Positions 31,523 through 38,700 of a stretch of 64,000 nt of DNA are shown here, piece after piece. Made by a program: the position numbers and the translations under genes. Origin of the DNA: Streptomyces sp. NBC_01264. GTDB taxonomy: Bacteria; Actinomycetota; Actinomycetes; Streptomycetales; Streptomycetaceae. Under the pieces are notes generated by a model that searched no databases, was not told where the DNA came from, and was given only the letters and a program-made list of their open reading frames with translations. Each line of letters begins with the position of its first letter. Position 1 is the stretch's first letter. The stretch spans positions 2,232,001 to 2,296,000 of the forward strand of contig NZ_JAPEOX010000002.1 of the NCBI RefSeq assembly GCF_026340675.1. Direction: 5' to 3'.

Positions 31523-32383
31523 TCAGCTGCCCGCACTCTGGACGGGTTCGCTCCGGACGTGGGTCCGCCCGATCGGCACGACGAGCGGCCGGTCGCCCAC
31601 CGGATCGTCAATCACCATGGCACGCAGGCCGAACGTCTCCTGCAGCAGCTCGGCGGTCAGCACCTCGCGCGGATGCCCCTGGGCCAGCACCGAACCGGCC
31701 TTCATCACGATCAGGTTGTCGCTGTAGCGCGCGGCCAGGTTGAGGTCGTGCAGCACCATGACCACGGTGCATCCCGACTCGTGCAGGTCGTCCACCAGGT
31801 CGAGCACGTCGACGGCGTGCGCCAGGTCGAGATAGGTGGTGGGCTCGTCGAGCAGCAGCAGGTCGGTGCCCTGAGCGAGGGTCATGGATATCCACACGCG
31901 TTGACGCTGCCCGCCGGAGAGGGCGTCGACGGGCCGGTCGGCCAGGTCGGCGACCCCCGTCATCTCCAGCGCGCGCTCCACGACGGAGGCGTCGTCCGAG
32001 GACCACTGGCGCAGCCAGCTCTGGTGCGGATGCCGGCCCCTGGCGACCAGGTCGGCCACGGTCAGACCCTCCGGCGCGACCGGCGCCTGGGGCAGCAGGC
32101 CGAGCTTCTTCGCCACGTCCCTGGTCCGCAGCCGGGCGATGTCCTCACCGTCCAGGACCACGGAGCCGCTGGTCGGCTTGAGCAGCCGCGACAGGGTCCG
32201 CAACAGGGTGGACTTGCCGCACCCGTTGGGGCCGATGATCGTGGTCACCACGCCCGGCGGGATCGACACGTCGAGCGAGTCGATGACGGTCCGGTCGCCG
32301 TACCCGACCGTGACGCCCCTGGCTGCCAACCGCGGCACGCCCTCGACCCGTGACTGGATCCCGGTGATGGACTGAGCGCCCAC
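31523..32383 (-). CDS. cchE: Siderophore ABC importer ATPase
   Basis: 286 residues of the FecE/FepC family. Walker A IGPNGCGKSTLLRTLSRLL, Q-loop LLPQAPVAPEGLT, signature [17 protein letters not shown], Walker B LLLLDEPTTYLDL and H-loop VLHDLNLAARY are all intact. It powers uptake of ferric siderophore through the CchC/CchD permease pair. GTG 32383 follows GGGGGAG. An iron box lies 15 bases upstream of the start, so it can be transcribed separately from cchD. Confidence 0.95.
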   Translation of the reverse strand: MGAQSITGIQSRVEGVPRLAARGVTVGYGDRTVIDSLDVSIPPGVVTTIIGPNGCGKSTLLRTLSRLLKPTSGSVVLDGEDIARLRTRDVAKKLGLLPQAPVAPEGLTVADLVARGRHPHQSWLRQWSSDDASVVERALEMTGVADLADRPVDALSGGQRQRVWISMTLAQGTDLLLLDEPTTYLDLAHAVDVLDLVDDLHESGCTVVMVLHDLNLAARYSDNLIVMKAGSVLAQGHPREVLTAELLQETFGLRAMVIDDPVGDRPLVVPIGRTHVRSEPVQSAGS

Positions 32384-32397
32384 GACTCCCCCTTTAT

Positions 32398-32416
32398 TTA
32401 GGCTTGCCTAACCTTT
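32398..32416 (-). promoter_or_regulatory. Iron box for cchE
   Basis: TTAGGCTTGCCTAACCTTT; the minus strand matches about 14 of 19, with the dyad core TTAGGC-AAGCCTAA. Located between the cchD stop and the cchE start, only 15 bases from the GTG. Confidence 0.8.
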
Positions 32417-32423
32417 CTATCAC

Positions 32424-33515
32424 CTAGCGGCGGTTCGCCCGCACCAGGAGGTAGACGAGGAAGGGGCCGCCGATCGCGGCGGTGACCACGCCGACCGGCA
32501 GGGTGATCGGCAGTGCCGTACGGGCGACCAGGTCCGAACCGATCAGCAGCAGCGCTCCCACCACGGCGGACGCCACCAACGGCGGCGTGGGGGACTTCGT
32601 CAGACGGAGGGCCACCTGCGGCGCCACCATCGCGACGAAGGGGACCGGTCCCGCCGCGCTCACCGCGAAGCCGGCCAGGAGCACCGCGCACAGCAGCAGG
32701 ACGGCCCGTACCAGCCCGTACCGGACGCCGAGACCGGCGGCCACGTCGTCACCGAAGTGCAGCGGCTTGAACTGGAAGGCCACGCACGCCACGACCACCG
32801 CGAGGGCGAGGGTGCCCCAGAGCGCGACCCCCACCTCGTCCCACGACCTGTTGTCCAGGGAGCCCACCAGCCAGGCCTGGGCCCGCGCCACGTCCCTGAT
32901 GTCGGCGGTGACCAGCAGCCAGGTCGTGATCGCCTCCATCACGGCGCTCACGGACAGGCCGATCAGGATGAGCCGGAAGCCGTCGACCCCGCGCCGCCAC
33001 GCCATGAAGTACACGAGCAGCCCCGTGGCGAGGCCTCCGGCGAGCGCCGCTCCGGACAGTCCCACGGAGCTGACGACCGCGGCCGAGGCCCCGCCCGACA
33101 CCGTGACCAGGCACACCGCGACCGCGCTGGCGCCTCCGGTGATCCCGAGGATGTCCGGACTGGCCAGCGGATTGCGGGCGATGGACTGGGTGATCGCCCC
33201 GGACATGCCGAGCGCGACGCCCACGACGAGCCCGGCCAGGGCCCGCGGCATGCGCAGGTCCATGATCACGAACTGGTCGACCTGCTCGCCGCCACCGAAG
33301 AGGGTGGCCACCACCTGCGGCAGGCCGAGGGGGAAGTCCCCCACGGCGATGGACAGGCAGAAGGCCATGAAGGCCGCCGCCGCCAGCAGCAGCGTGACCA
33401 GTACGATCCTGGGCCGCCAGACGAACGACATGCCGCCGAGCCGCACCCCCGGGGCCACCGAGGGCTTCGCCGAAGGCTTCTCCACTGTCGCGCTCGTGTG
33501 CTCCGTCAGGTTCAT
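32424..33515 (-). CDS. cchD: FecCD-type siderophore permease
   Basis: 363 residues, BtuC/FecCD family with about nine to ten predicted membrane helices. Family motifs are LRMPRALAGLVVGVALGMSGAITQSIARNPLASPDILGITGGAS and FVAMVAPQVALRL in the ATPase-coupling region. ATG 33515 overlaps the upstream permease stop as ATGA, so the two permease subunits are coupled. A 35-residue polar N-terminus precedes the first helix. Confidence 0.94.
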   Translation of the reverse strand: MNLTEHTSATVEKPSAKPSVAPGVRLGGMSFVWRPRIVLVTLLLAAAAFMAFCLSIAVGDFPLGLPQVVATLFGGGEQVDQFVIMDLRMPRALAGLVVGVALGMSGAITQSIARNPLASPDILGITGGASAVAVCLVTVSGGASAAVVSSVGLSGAALAGGLATGLLVYFMAWRRGVDGFRLILIGLSVSAVMEAITTWLLVTADIRDVARAQAWLVGSLDNRSWDEVGVALWGTLALAVVVACVAFQFKPLHFGDDVAAGLGVRYGLVRAVLLLCAVLLAGFAVSAAGPVPFVAMVAPQVALRLTKSPTPPLVASAVVGALLLIGSDLVARTALPITLPVGVVTAAIGGPFLVYLLVRANRR

Positions 33516-34606
33516 GCGCTCTTGAACTTTCCCCGCCACACCAGGATCGCGAAGAACGGAGCGCCGAGGAGAGCGACGAGGATGCCCGCGTCCAGCTCTC
33601 CCGGCCGCACCACGACGCGTCCCGCGATGTCGCAGACCAGAAGGACGACCGCGCCGAGCAGCCCCGCATACGGCACCAGCCAGCGGTAATCGGGCCCGGC
33701 CAGGTAGCGGGCCACGTGCGCCACCATCAGCCCGAGGAAGGCGATGGGCCCGCACGCCGCGGTGGCCGCGCCCGCCAGCAGCGTGATGGCGACGATGCCG
33801 ACGGTCCGGATCAGCGTGATGTTCACGCCCAGTCCCCGGGCCACGTCGTCGCCCAGGTTCAGCAGGTTGACGGAGGGCAGGGTGGCCAGCGCCAGCACCA
33901 GCCCGACCACGATGAAGGCGGTCACCGGCCAGATGACGTCGAAGCCGACACCGGCCACCGACCCCGCGTTCCAGAACCGCAGGGCGTTCAGCGCCGCCTT
34001 GTCCGACAGCGCGACCGCCGTCGTCATGGCCATCAGGAACACCGTGACCCCCTGCCCGGCCAGGGCGAGCGTCAGCGGATTGCCCGCGCCCCGGCCGATG
34101 CTGGAGAGCCCGAACACGACGACACCGGCGAGCGCGGCGCCCAGGAAGGCGAACCAGACGTACTGGAAGGGGTCGGTGAACCCGAACAGGGCGATCGCCG
34201 ACACCACGGCGAAGGAGGCGCCGGTGTTCACCCCGAGCAGGCCGGTGTCCGCGATGGGGTTGCGCGTGTACCCCTGGATCAGCGCCCCGCCTACGCCCAG
34301 GGCGATGCCCGCCACGATCGCGAGGACCGTACGGGGCACCCGTACCGTCCGCATGATGAGCCGGGCTTCGGAGAGCTTCTGGTCGGGGTCCGGATCCGCG
34401 AAGAGCCCGTGCCACGCCTCGGCGGGGCTGAGCGCCCGCGCACCGACGGCCAGTGACACCAGCGCCGCGGCCACGAGGACCGCGAGGACGGCGACCAGAC
34501 CCAGGATCCGCCGCCGCCGGACCCGCGCGACGACCCGGGAAGGCGTCGGGCGCTCGACCGCGGACGGGCCGCCGGCAGGGAGGCGAGTACCAGTGGGCAC
34601 GGACAC
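33512..34606 (-). CDS. cchC: FecCD-type siderophore permease
   Basis: 364 residues, the second BtuC/FecCD subunit. LIMRTVRVPRTVLAIVAGIALGVGGALIQGYTRNPIADTGLLGVNTGAS and IAFLGLMVAHVARYL are the family motifs. GTG 34606 follows AAGGAA. There is a strong hairpin between cchB and this gene and I see no iron box in the 98 bp between them, so how it is transcribed is unclear. Together with CchD it forms the membrane channel for the ferric siderophore. Confidence 0.94.
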   Translation of the reverse strand: MSVPTGTRLPAGGPSAVERPTPSRVVARVRRRRILGLVAVLAVLVAAALVSLAVGARALSPAEAWHGLFADPDPDQKLSEARLIMRTVRVPRTVLAIVAGIALGVGGALIQGYTRNPIADTGLLGVNTGASFAVVSAIALFGFTDPFQYVWFAFLGAALAGVVVFGLSSIGRGAGNPLTLALAGQGVTVFLMAMTTAVALSDKAALNALRFWNAGSVAGVGFDVIWPVTAFIVVGLVLALATLPSVNLLNLGDDVARGLGVNITLIRTVGIVAITLLAGAATAACGPIAFLGLMVAHVARYLAGPDYRWLVPYAGLLGAVVLLVCDIAGRVVVRPGELDAGILVALLGAPFFAILVWRGKFKSA

Positions 34607-34643
34607 GGACGTTCCTTATGTATGGGGCAACTGGTTGCACACT

Positions 34644-34686
34644 ACTGCCGTGCCTCCGGCGGGAAACGCCCGGGAGGCACGGCAGT
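34644..34686 (-). terminator. Strong hairpin between cchB and cchC
   Basis: Perfect 14-bp arms actgccgtgcctcc / ggaggcacggcagt around a short GC-rich loop, 19 bases downstream of the cchB stop. It should stop or attenuate cchB transcripts before cchC. Confidence 0.8.
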
Positions 34687-34704
34687 GAGCGGAGCGGGGA
34701 CCGG

Positions 34705-36072
34705 TCAGACGGCCGGCTGGCGGGCTGCGCCGCCCGTTCCCCCGGCGACCGGACGGGCCTGCTCGGGCACGGCCTTGAGGGTCCGGTCGAGGATCGAGTC
34801 GAGTATCTCGCCGACCCTCACCGCGGTGTTGGACAGCAGGGAGGAGGTGATGCCGTGCGTGTGCTCGGTGCCGCCCTGGAGGTAGATGCCACAGCTCACT
34901 TCGAGGTCGGTCGCGACGCGGTAGTCGCGCTCGACCCGGACCCGGCCCTGGTCGTCGCGGTGGCAGCGGTCCGCGACCTCGCCGAGCAGGCCCAGGCCGT
35001 CGGCCTGCTGGTACCCGGTGGCGCACACCACGACGTCGGCGTCGAGCACGCTCTCCTCGCCGGTGACCAGGGACTTGACGGTGGCGCGGACCCCGTCGGC
35101 GCTCTCCTCCACGCCCGTCAGGCGCGAGACGTTCAGGAAGCGCAGCCGCTCGGTGCCGAGGACCTTCTCCTGGTACGACTGCCGGTAGAGGTCGTCGATG
35201 AGGTCGATGTCCACCACGGAGTAGTTGGTGTTGCCGTGGTAGCCCATCAGCCGCTGCTTCACGTCCTCCGGGGCGGTGAAGTACTCGTCCACCGCCTGCG
35301 GGTCGAAGATGCGGTTGGCGAAGCTGCTGTCGTCCGCCGGGCTGTAGCCGTAGCGGGAGAAGACCGCGCAGACCTCGGCCTGCGGGAAACGGCGGTGCAG
35401 GTACGCCACGTTCTCGGCGGCGCTCTGGCCGGCGCCGACCACGACGAAGCGGGTGGGCTCGCTGCCCTCCAGGCCGTCGATCTTCTTCAGCAGGTCGGTG
35501 TTGTGCCAGACGTGGTCGGTCCGCTCGACGCCCTCCGGCATGACCGGGCGCAGTCCGGTGGAGATGACGAGGTTGCGGGCACGGTGGACGACGACCTCGT
35601 CGCCGGAGCGCGCCGTCACGTCGAGGTACTCGACGACGCCGTCGCGCACCACGGGCTCGACGGAGACGACCTGGTGGCCGTACGAGACCATGTCGTCGAC
35701 CTTGGCCGCGGCCCACTCGAGGTAGTCGTGGAACTCGACCCGCAGCGGGAACAGGTTCTTGTGGTTGACGAAGTCGATCAGCCGGCCCTTCTCCTGCAGG
35801 TAGCAGAGGAAGGAGTACTCGCTGGTCGGGTTCCGGAGCGTCACCAGGTCCTTCATGAAGGACACTTGCATCGTCGCGTCGTCGATGAGCATGCCGCGGT
35901 GCCACCCGAAGCGCGGCTGCTGCTCGAAGAAGTGGGCGGTGACCGCCTCTTGCCTTCCGACGCGCACGTTGTGCTCGCTGAGCGCGATCGCCATGGCGAC
36001 GTTCGACGGCCCGAAGCCGATACCAATCAGGTCGTGGATCAGTGGTGCGTCGCCAGGAAGAGCCTGTGACAT
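34705..36072 (-). CDS. cchB: L-ornithine N5-monooxygenase
   Basis: 455 residues, class B flavin N-hydroxylating enzyme (SidA/PvdA family). FAD motif IGIGFGPSNVAMAIALSEH is at the N-terminus, NADPH motif VVVGAGQSAAENVAYL is central (about 215), and VVCATGYQQADGLGLL marks the C-terminal ATGY box. It hydroxylates the delta-amino group of free ornithine, giving the unit that CchA formylates and CchH loads. ATG 36072 follows GGGAG. Divergent from cchA, with two iron boxes between. Confidence 0.96.
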   Translation of the reverse strand: MSQALPGDAPLIHDLIGIGFGPSNVAMAIALSEHNVRVGRQEAVTAHFFEQQPRFGWHRGMLIDDATMQVSFMKDLVTLRNPTSEYSFLCYLQEKGRLIDFVNHKNLFPLRVEFHDYLEWAAAKVDDMVSYGHQVVSVEPVVRDGVVEYLDVTARSGDEVVVHRARNLVISTGLRPVMPEGVERTDHVWHNTDLLKKIDGLEGSEPTRFVVVGAGQSAAENVAYLHRRFPQAEVCAVFSRYGYSPADDSSFANRIFDPQAVDEYFTAPEDVKQRLMGYHGNTNYSVVDIDLIDDLYRQSYQEKVLGTERLRFLNVSRLTGVEESADGVRATVKSLVTGEESVLDADVVVCATGYQQADGLGLLGEVADRCHRDDQGRVRVERDYRVATDLEVSCGIYLQGGTEHTHGITSSLLSNTAVRVGEILDSILDRTLKAVPEQARPVAGGTGGAARQPAV

Positions 36073-36173
36073 GTCACTCCCATTGGTGCGGGACAGCCGC
36101 CTGCCAGGCGTCGTGTCAGGGGTGGGGGAAAGGGGGCGTCCAGGCGCACCGGTGACCGGCAGCCGAGTGGAAC

Positions 36174-36192
36174 TTAGGTAAAGCTAACCTGA
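36174..36192 (-). promoter_or_regulatory. Iron box on the cchB side
   Basis: TTAGGTAAAGCTAACCTGA matches the consensus at 15 of 19. It lies about 100 bp upstream of the cchB start. Confidence 0.85.
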
Positions 36193-36275
36193 TCCAGAAG
36201 CCCTGTCGACCAGACAACCCAGACAAACCACCCCCACTCGGTTCAATCGAGCCCAGAATCGGGGTTGTTGCGCCG

Positions 36276-36294
36276 TTAGGTAAGGCTTGCTTTA
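36276..36294 (+). promoter_or_regulatory. Iron box on the cchA side
   Basis: TTAGGTAAGGCTTGCTTTA matches about 14 of 19, left half strong. It lies 40 bp upstream of the cchA ATG, so each divergent gene has its own box. Confidence 0.82.
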
Positions 36295-36333
36295 CTTACC
36301 TTTGCTCATTCGCTCTTCTGAGGAGGAACCCCG

Positions 36334-37281
36334 ATGCGGGTCGTCATGTTCGGTTATCAGACCTGGGGCCACCGCACCCTGAAGGCGCTCCTGGACTCCG
36401 AGCACGACGTCGTGATGGTTGTGACCCACCCCAAGAGCGAGCACGCCTACGAGAAGATCTGGAGCGACTCGGTCGCCGACCTCGCCGAGGAGCACGGCGT
36501 CCCGGTCGTCATCCGCAACCGCCCCGACGACGAGGAACTGTTCCAGCAGCTCAAGGAAGCCGACCCGGACATCCTCGTCGCGAACAACTGGCGCACCTGG
36601 ATACCGCCGCGCATCTACACGCTCCCCCGCTACGGCACCCTGAACATCCACGACTCGCTCCTCCCGAAGTACGCCGGCTTCTCCCCCCTCATCTGGGCCC
36701 TCATCAACGGCGAGCCCGAGGTCGGCGTGACGGCGCACATGATGGACGAGGTGCTCGACGCCGGCGACATCGTCATGCAGCACGCGATCCCGGTCGGCCC
36801 GACGGACACGACCACGGACCTGTTCCACAAGACGGTCGACTTGATCGCCCCGGTGACGATCGGCGCCCTCGACCTCATCGCCTCCGGCCGGACGGAGTTC
36901 ACGAAGCAGGACCGCACCCAGGCCACCTTCTTCCACAAGCGGGCCGAAGAGGACATCCGCATCGACTGGTCCTGGCCCGCGGAAACCCTGGAGCGCCTGA
37001 TCCGCGCCCAGTCCGCCCCGTACCCGGCCGCCTTCACCTTCCACAGGGGCAAGCGCCTGGAGATCCTCACGGCCGTCGTCTCCGAGGGCCGCTACGGCGG
37101 CACCCCCGGCCGCATCTTCTACCGCGAGGGCGAAGGCGTGGTCATCGTCGCCGGCGCGGACGCCCGCACGGGCCGCAACCACGGCCTGGCCATCACCGCC
37201 GTCCGCACGGAGGACGGCCGCGAACTCCCGGCGTCGGAGTACTTCAAGTCCATGGGCGGCTACCTCACTTCCCGCGCCTGA
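36334..37281 (+). CDS. cchA: N5-hydroxyornithine formyltransferase
   Basis: 315 residues, methionyl-tRNA formyltransferase-like. The formyl-transfer residues are present: Asn and His in LNIHDSLLPKYAGFSPL and Asp in VTAHMMDEVLDAGDI. The C-terminal part (RIDWSWPAETLERLIRAQSAPYPAAF) is that of Fmt/ArnA-type enzymes. It should transfer formyl from 10-formyl-tetrahydrofolate to N5-hydroxyornithine to complete the hydroxamate. RBS GAGGAGG before ATG 36334. Confidence 0.95.
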   Translation: MRVVMFGYQTWGHRTLKALLDSEHDVVMVVTHPKSEHAYEKIWSDSVADLAEEHGVPVVIRNRPDDEELFQQLKEADPDILVANNWRTWIPPRIYTLPRYGTLNIHDSLLPKYAGFSPLIWALINGEPEVGVTAHMMDEVLDAGDIVMQHAIPVGPTDTTTDLFHKTVDLIAPVTIGALDLIASGRTEFTKQDRTQATFFHKRAEEDIRIDWSWPAETLERLIRAQSAPYPAAFTFHRGKRLEILTAVVSEGRYGGTPGRIFYREGEGVVIVAGADARTGRNHGLAITAVRTEDGRELPASEYFKSMGGYLTSRA

Positions 37282-37301
37282 CCTGCCGGTCCCCACCAAC
37301 C

Positions 37302-37335
37302 CCGGCCCGCCCAGGACGGTCCCCGGGCGGGCCGG
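37302..37335 (+). terminator. Terminator after cchA
   Basis: Stem ccggcccgccc / gggcgggccgg, 11 bp, loop 12, starting 21 bases after the cchA stop. Confidence 0.75.
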
Positions 37336-37494
37336 CCGTCACGGCCGCCGGCCCGGACCGGGGTCGCTGGTCGGAGTGCACTTCGCCGCCGCCCCGTGCG
37401 TCAGGCCGGGGCGGGAACCGTTCGCGCCCTAGCGTGGGCCGGAACGATCCCGGCACACCTCCGCCGGGATCCCGGCCCCCGGAGGCACCCCACC

Positions 37495-38046
37495 ATGACC
37501 GCCGAACTCACCGCGCTCACCGGCGACTACGTCCTCGACCCCGCGCACACCCGGATCGGCTTCGTCGCCCGCCACGCCATGGTGACCAAGGTCCGCGGCG
37601 CGTTCCACCAGTTCGAGGGCTCCGCCCACCTGGACGGCGCCGACCCGGCCCGGTCCACCGGCCAGGTGGTGATCAAGGCCGACAGCATCGACACGGGCGT
37701 CGAACAGCGCGACCAGCACCTGCGCACCAACGACTTCCTGAACGTCCCCGACTTCCCCGACATCACCTTCCGCAGCACCTCGGTGGAGCCCCGCTCCGAC
37801 ACCGAGTACCGCGTCATCGGCGACCTGACCATCAAGGACACCACCCGCCCGGTCACCATCGACTTCGAATACTCCGGCAACGCGGTCGACCCCTACGGCA
37901 ACCTGCGCGTCGGCCTCGAGGGATCGGTGGCCATCTCCCGCAAGGAGTTCGGCGTGACCTGGAACGCCGCCCTGGAAGGCGGCGGCGTCCTGGTCGGCGA
38001 CAAGGTCGTCCTGGAATTCGACATCTCGGCGATCAGGCAGGGCTAG
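37495..38046 (+). CDS. YceI-family lipid-binding protein
   Basis: 183 residues, one YceI domain over the whole length: GDYVLDPAHTRIGFVARHAMVTKVRGAF, VIKADSIDTG.EQRDQHLRTNDFL, GDLTIKDTTRPVTIDFEY and SRKEFGVTWNAALEGGGVLVGDKV. The family forms a lipocalin-like barrel that binds isoprenoid-type lipids. No signal peptide, as in many actinobacterial members, so cytoplasmic. ATG 37495 follows GGAGG; the frame is open further upstream without family sequence. Last ordinary chromosomal gene before the island. Confidence 0.92.
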   Translation: MTAELTALTGDYVLDPAHTRIGFVARHAMVTKVRGAFHQFEGSAHLDGADPARSTGQVVIKADSIDTGVEQRDQHLRTNDFLNVPDFPDITFRSTSVEPRSDTEYRVIGDLTIKDTTRPVTIDFEYSGNAVDPYGNLRVGLEGSVAISRKEFGVTWNAALEGGGVLVGDKVVLEFDISAIRQG

Positions 38047-38080
38047 CCGACCCCGCCCCGCCCGTCGACGGCCCTGCGGC

Positions 38081-38151
38081 TCAGGCGCCCTTGGCGACCG
38101 GCTCCAGGATCGCCACGCACTCCACGTGGTGCGTCATCGGAATCGAATCCA
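38081..38151 (-). pseudogene. 3' end of a TrmA/RumA-like RNA methyltransferase
   Basis: The minus strand reads ..DSIPMTHHVECVAILEPVAKGA and TGA at 38081, the usual C-terminus of actinobacterial class I SAM-dependent RNA (uracil-5) methyltransferases. Upstream of about codon -23 the frame runs into unrelated DNA, so this is the chromosomal 3' tail left at an integration point. The 5' part is not in the window. Confidence 0.8.
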
Positions 38152-38190
38152 ACGAAAACAGGTTAAAGATAACCACAGGTCATAGCCCTG
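38081..38190. repeat. Left copy of 110-bp direct repeat (attL-like)
   Basis: Aligns without gaps to 60321-60430; I count 81 of 110 identical bases by hand. It covers the methyltransferase 3' tail and about 40 bp beyond it, including AACCACAGGTCA at 38171. The same motif recurs as AACCTGCAGGTCA at 60311 and AACCGCAGGTCA at 60411. Interpreted as the left attachment site of the 22-kb element. Confidence 0.75.
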
Positions 38191-38212
38191 GAGGCTGGAC
38201 TACACGCCATCA

Positions 38213-38267
38213 GCGACGTGCATTATGGGCGCTGCGTGCGTGAACGTGACGCTGATTTGACGCTCAC
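38213..38267 (+). repeat. Left terminal inverted arm
   Basis: Its reverse complement aligns without gaps to 60244-60298 (41 of 55 identical by hand), sharing GAGCGTCAAATC-n-GCGTCA and a GCCCA-n-AA-n-GCAC block. It lies 22 bp inside the attL-like repeat, exactly mirroring the right end. Probably recombinase-binding sites. Confidence 0.7.
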
Positions 38268-38519
38268 GGTGAGCGTGGGAAGAGGGTGAACGGTATCTCG
38301 TTTCGCCGCAAACCACGGTGAGACCGGCAGCCGCGAGGGACAGCACCGACACCAAAGAGGTAGGTGAAGCCGACGAGCTGCCGGCGAGAGCAGCTCCGAC
38401 CCACGGGGCCAAGGCTGTGGCAAGGTGGGCCGGGGCTCCGAGGAGACCGGAGAGCCGATGAGTATTGCGCGGTGCCCCAGCGGTCGGTGACCGTGATGAC
38501 CTGGAGGAGGGTGAGGTTG

Positions 38520-38699
38520 ATGGCGGCCGGGTTCCTGCGCCGCCTCACAGGCGACTGCGCCGAGGTCCGCTCCGCCGGCTCCGTGCCCGGAGGCCAGATC
38601 AACCTCTCCGCCGTCGCCGCCATGGCCGAGCTGGGCATTGACATCTCCGACCAGACCCCGAAGGTCCTCACCCCTGAGGCCGCCCAAGCCTCCGACAAC
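38520..38699 (+). pseudogene. Arsenate reductase (LMW phosphatase fold) fragment
   Basis: Sixty codons reading MAAGFLRRLTGDCAEVRSAG and then GIDISDQTPKVLTPEAAQASDN match the middle of thioredoxin-coupled arsenate reductases. The catalytic Cys loop that should precede MAAGFL is missing, and the match ends at 38699, next to the stop codon of the convergent helicase gene at 38701. Truncated at both ends, so non-functional. Confidence 0.7.
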
Positions 38700-38700
38700 A

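Noticed and set aside
38130..38155. tRNA-like GGAATCGAATCC in the left attachment region
   Set aside because: It is the DSIPM codons of the methyltransferase tail; no acceptor or anticodon stem surrounds it.
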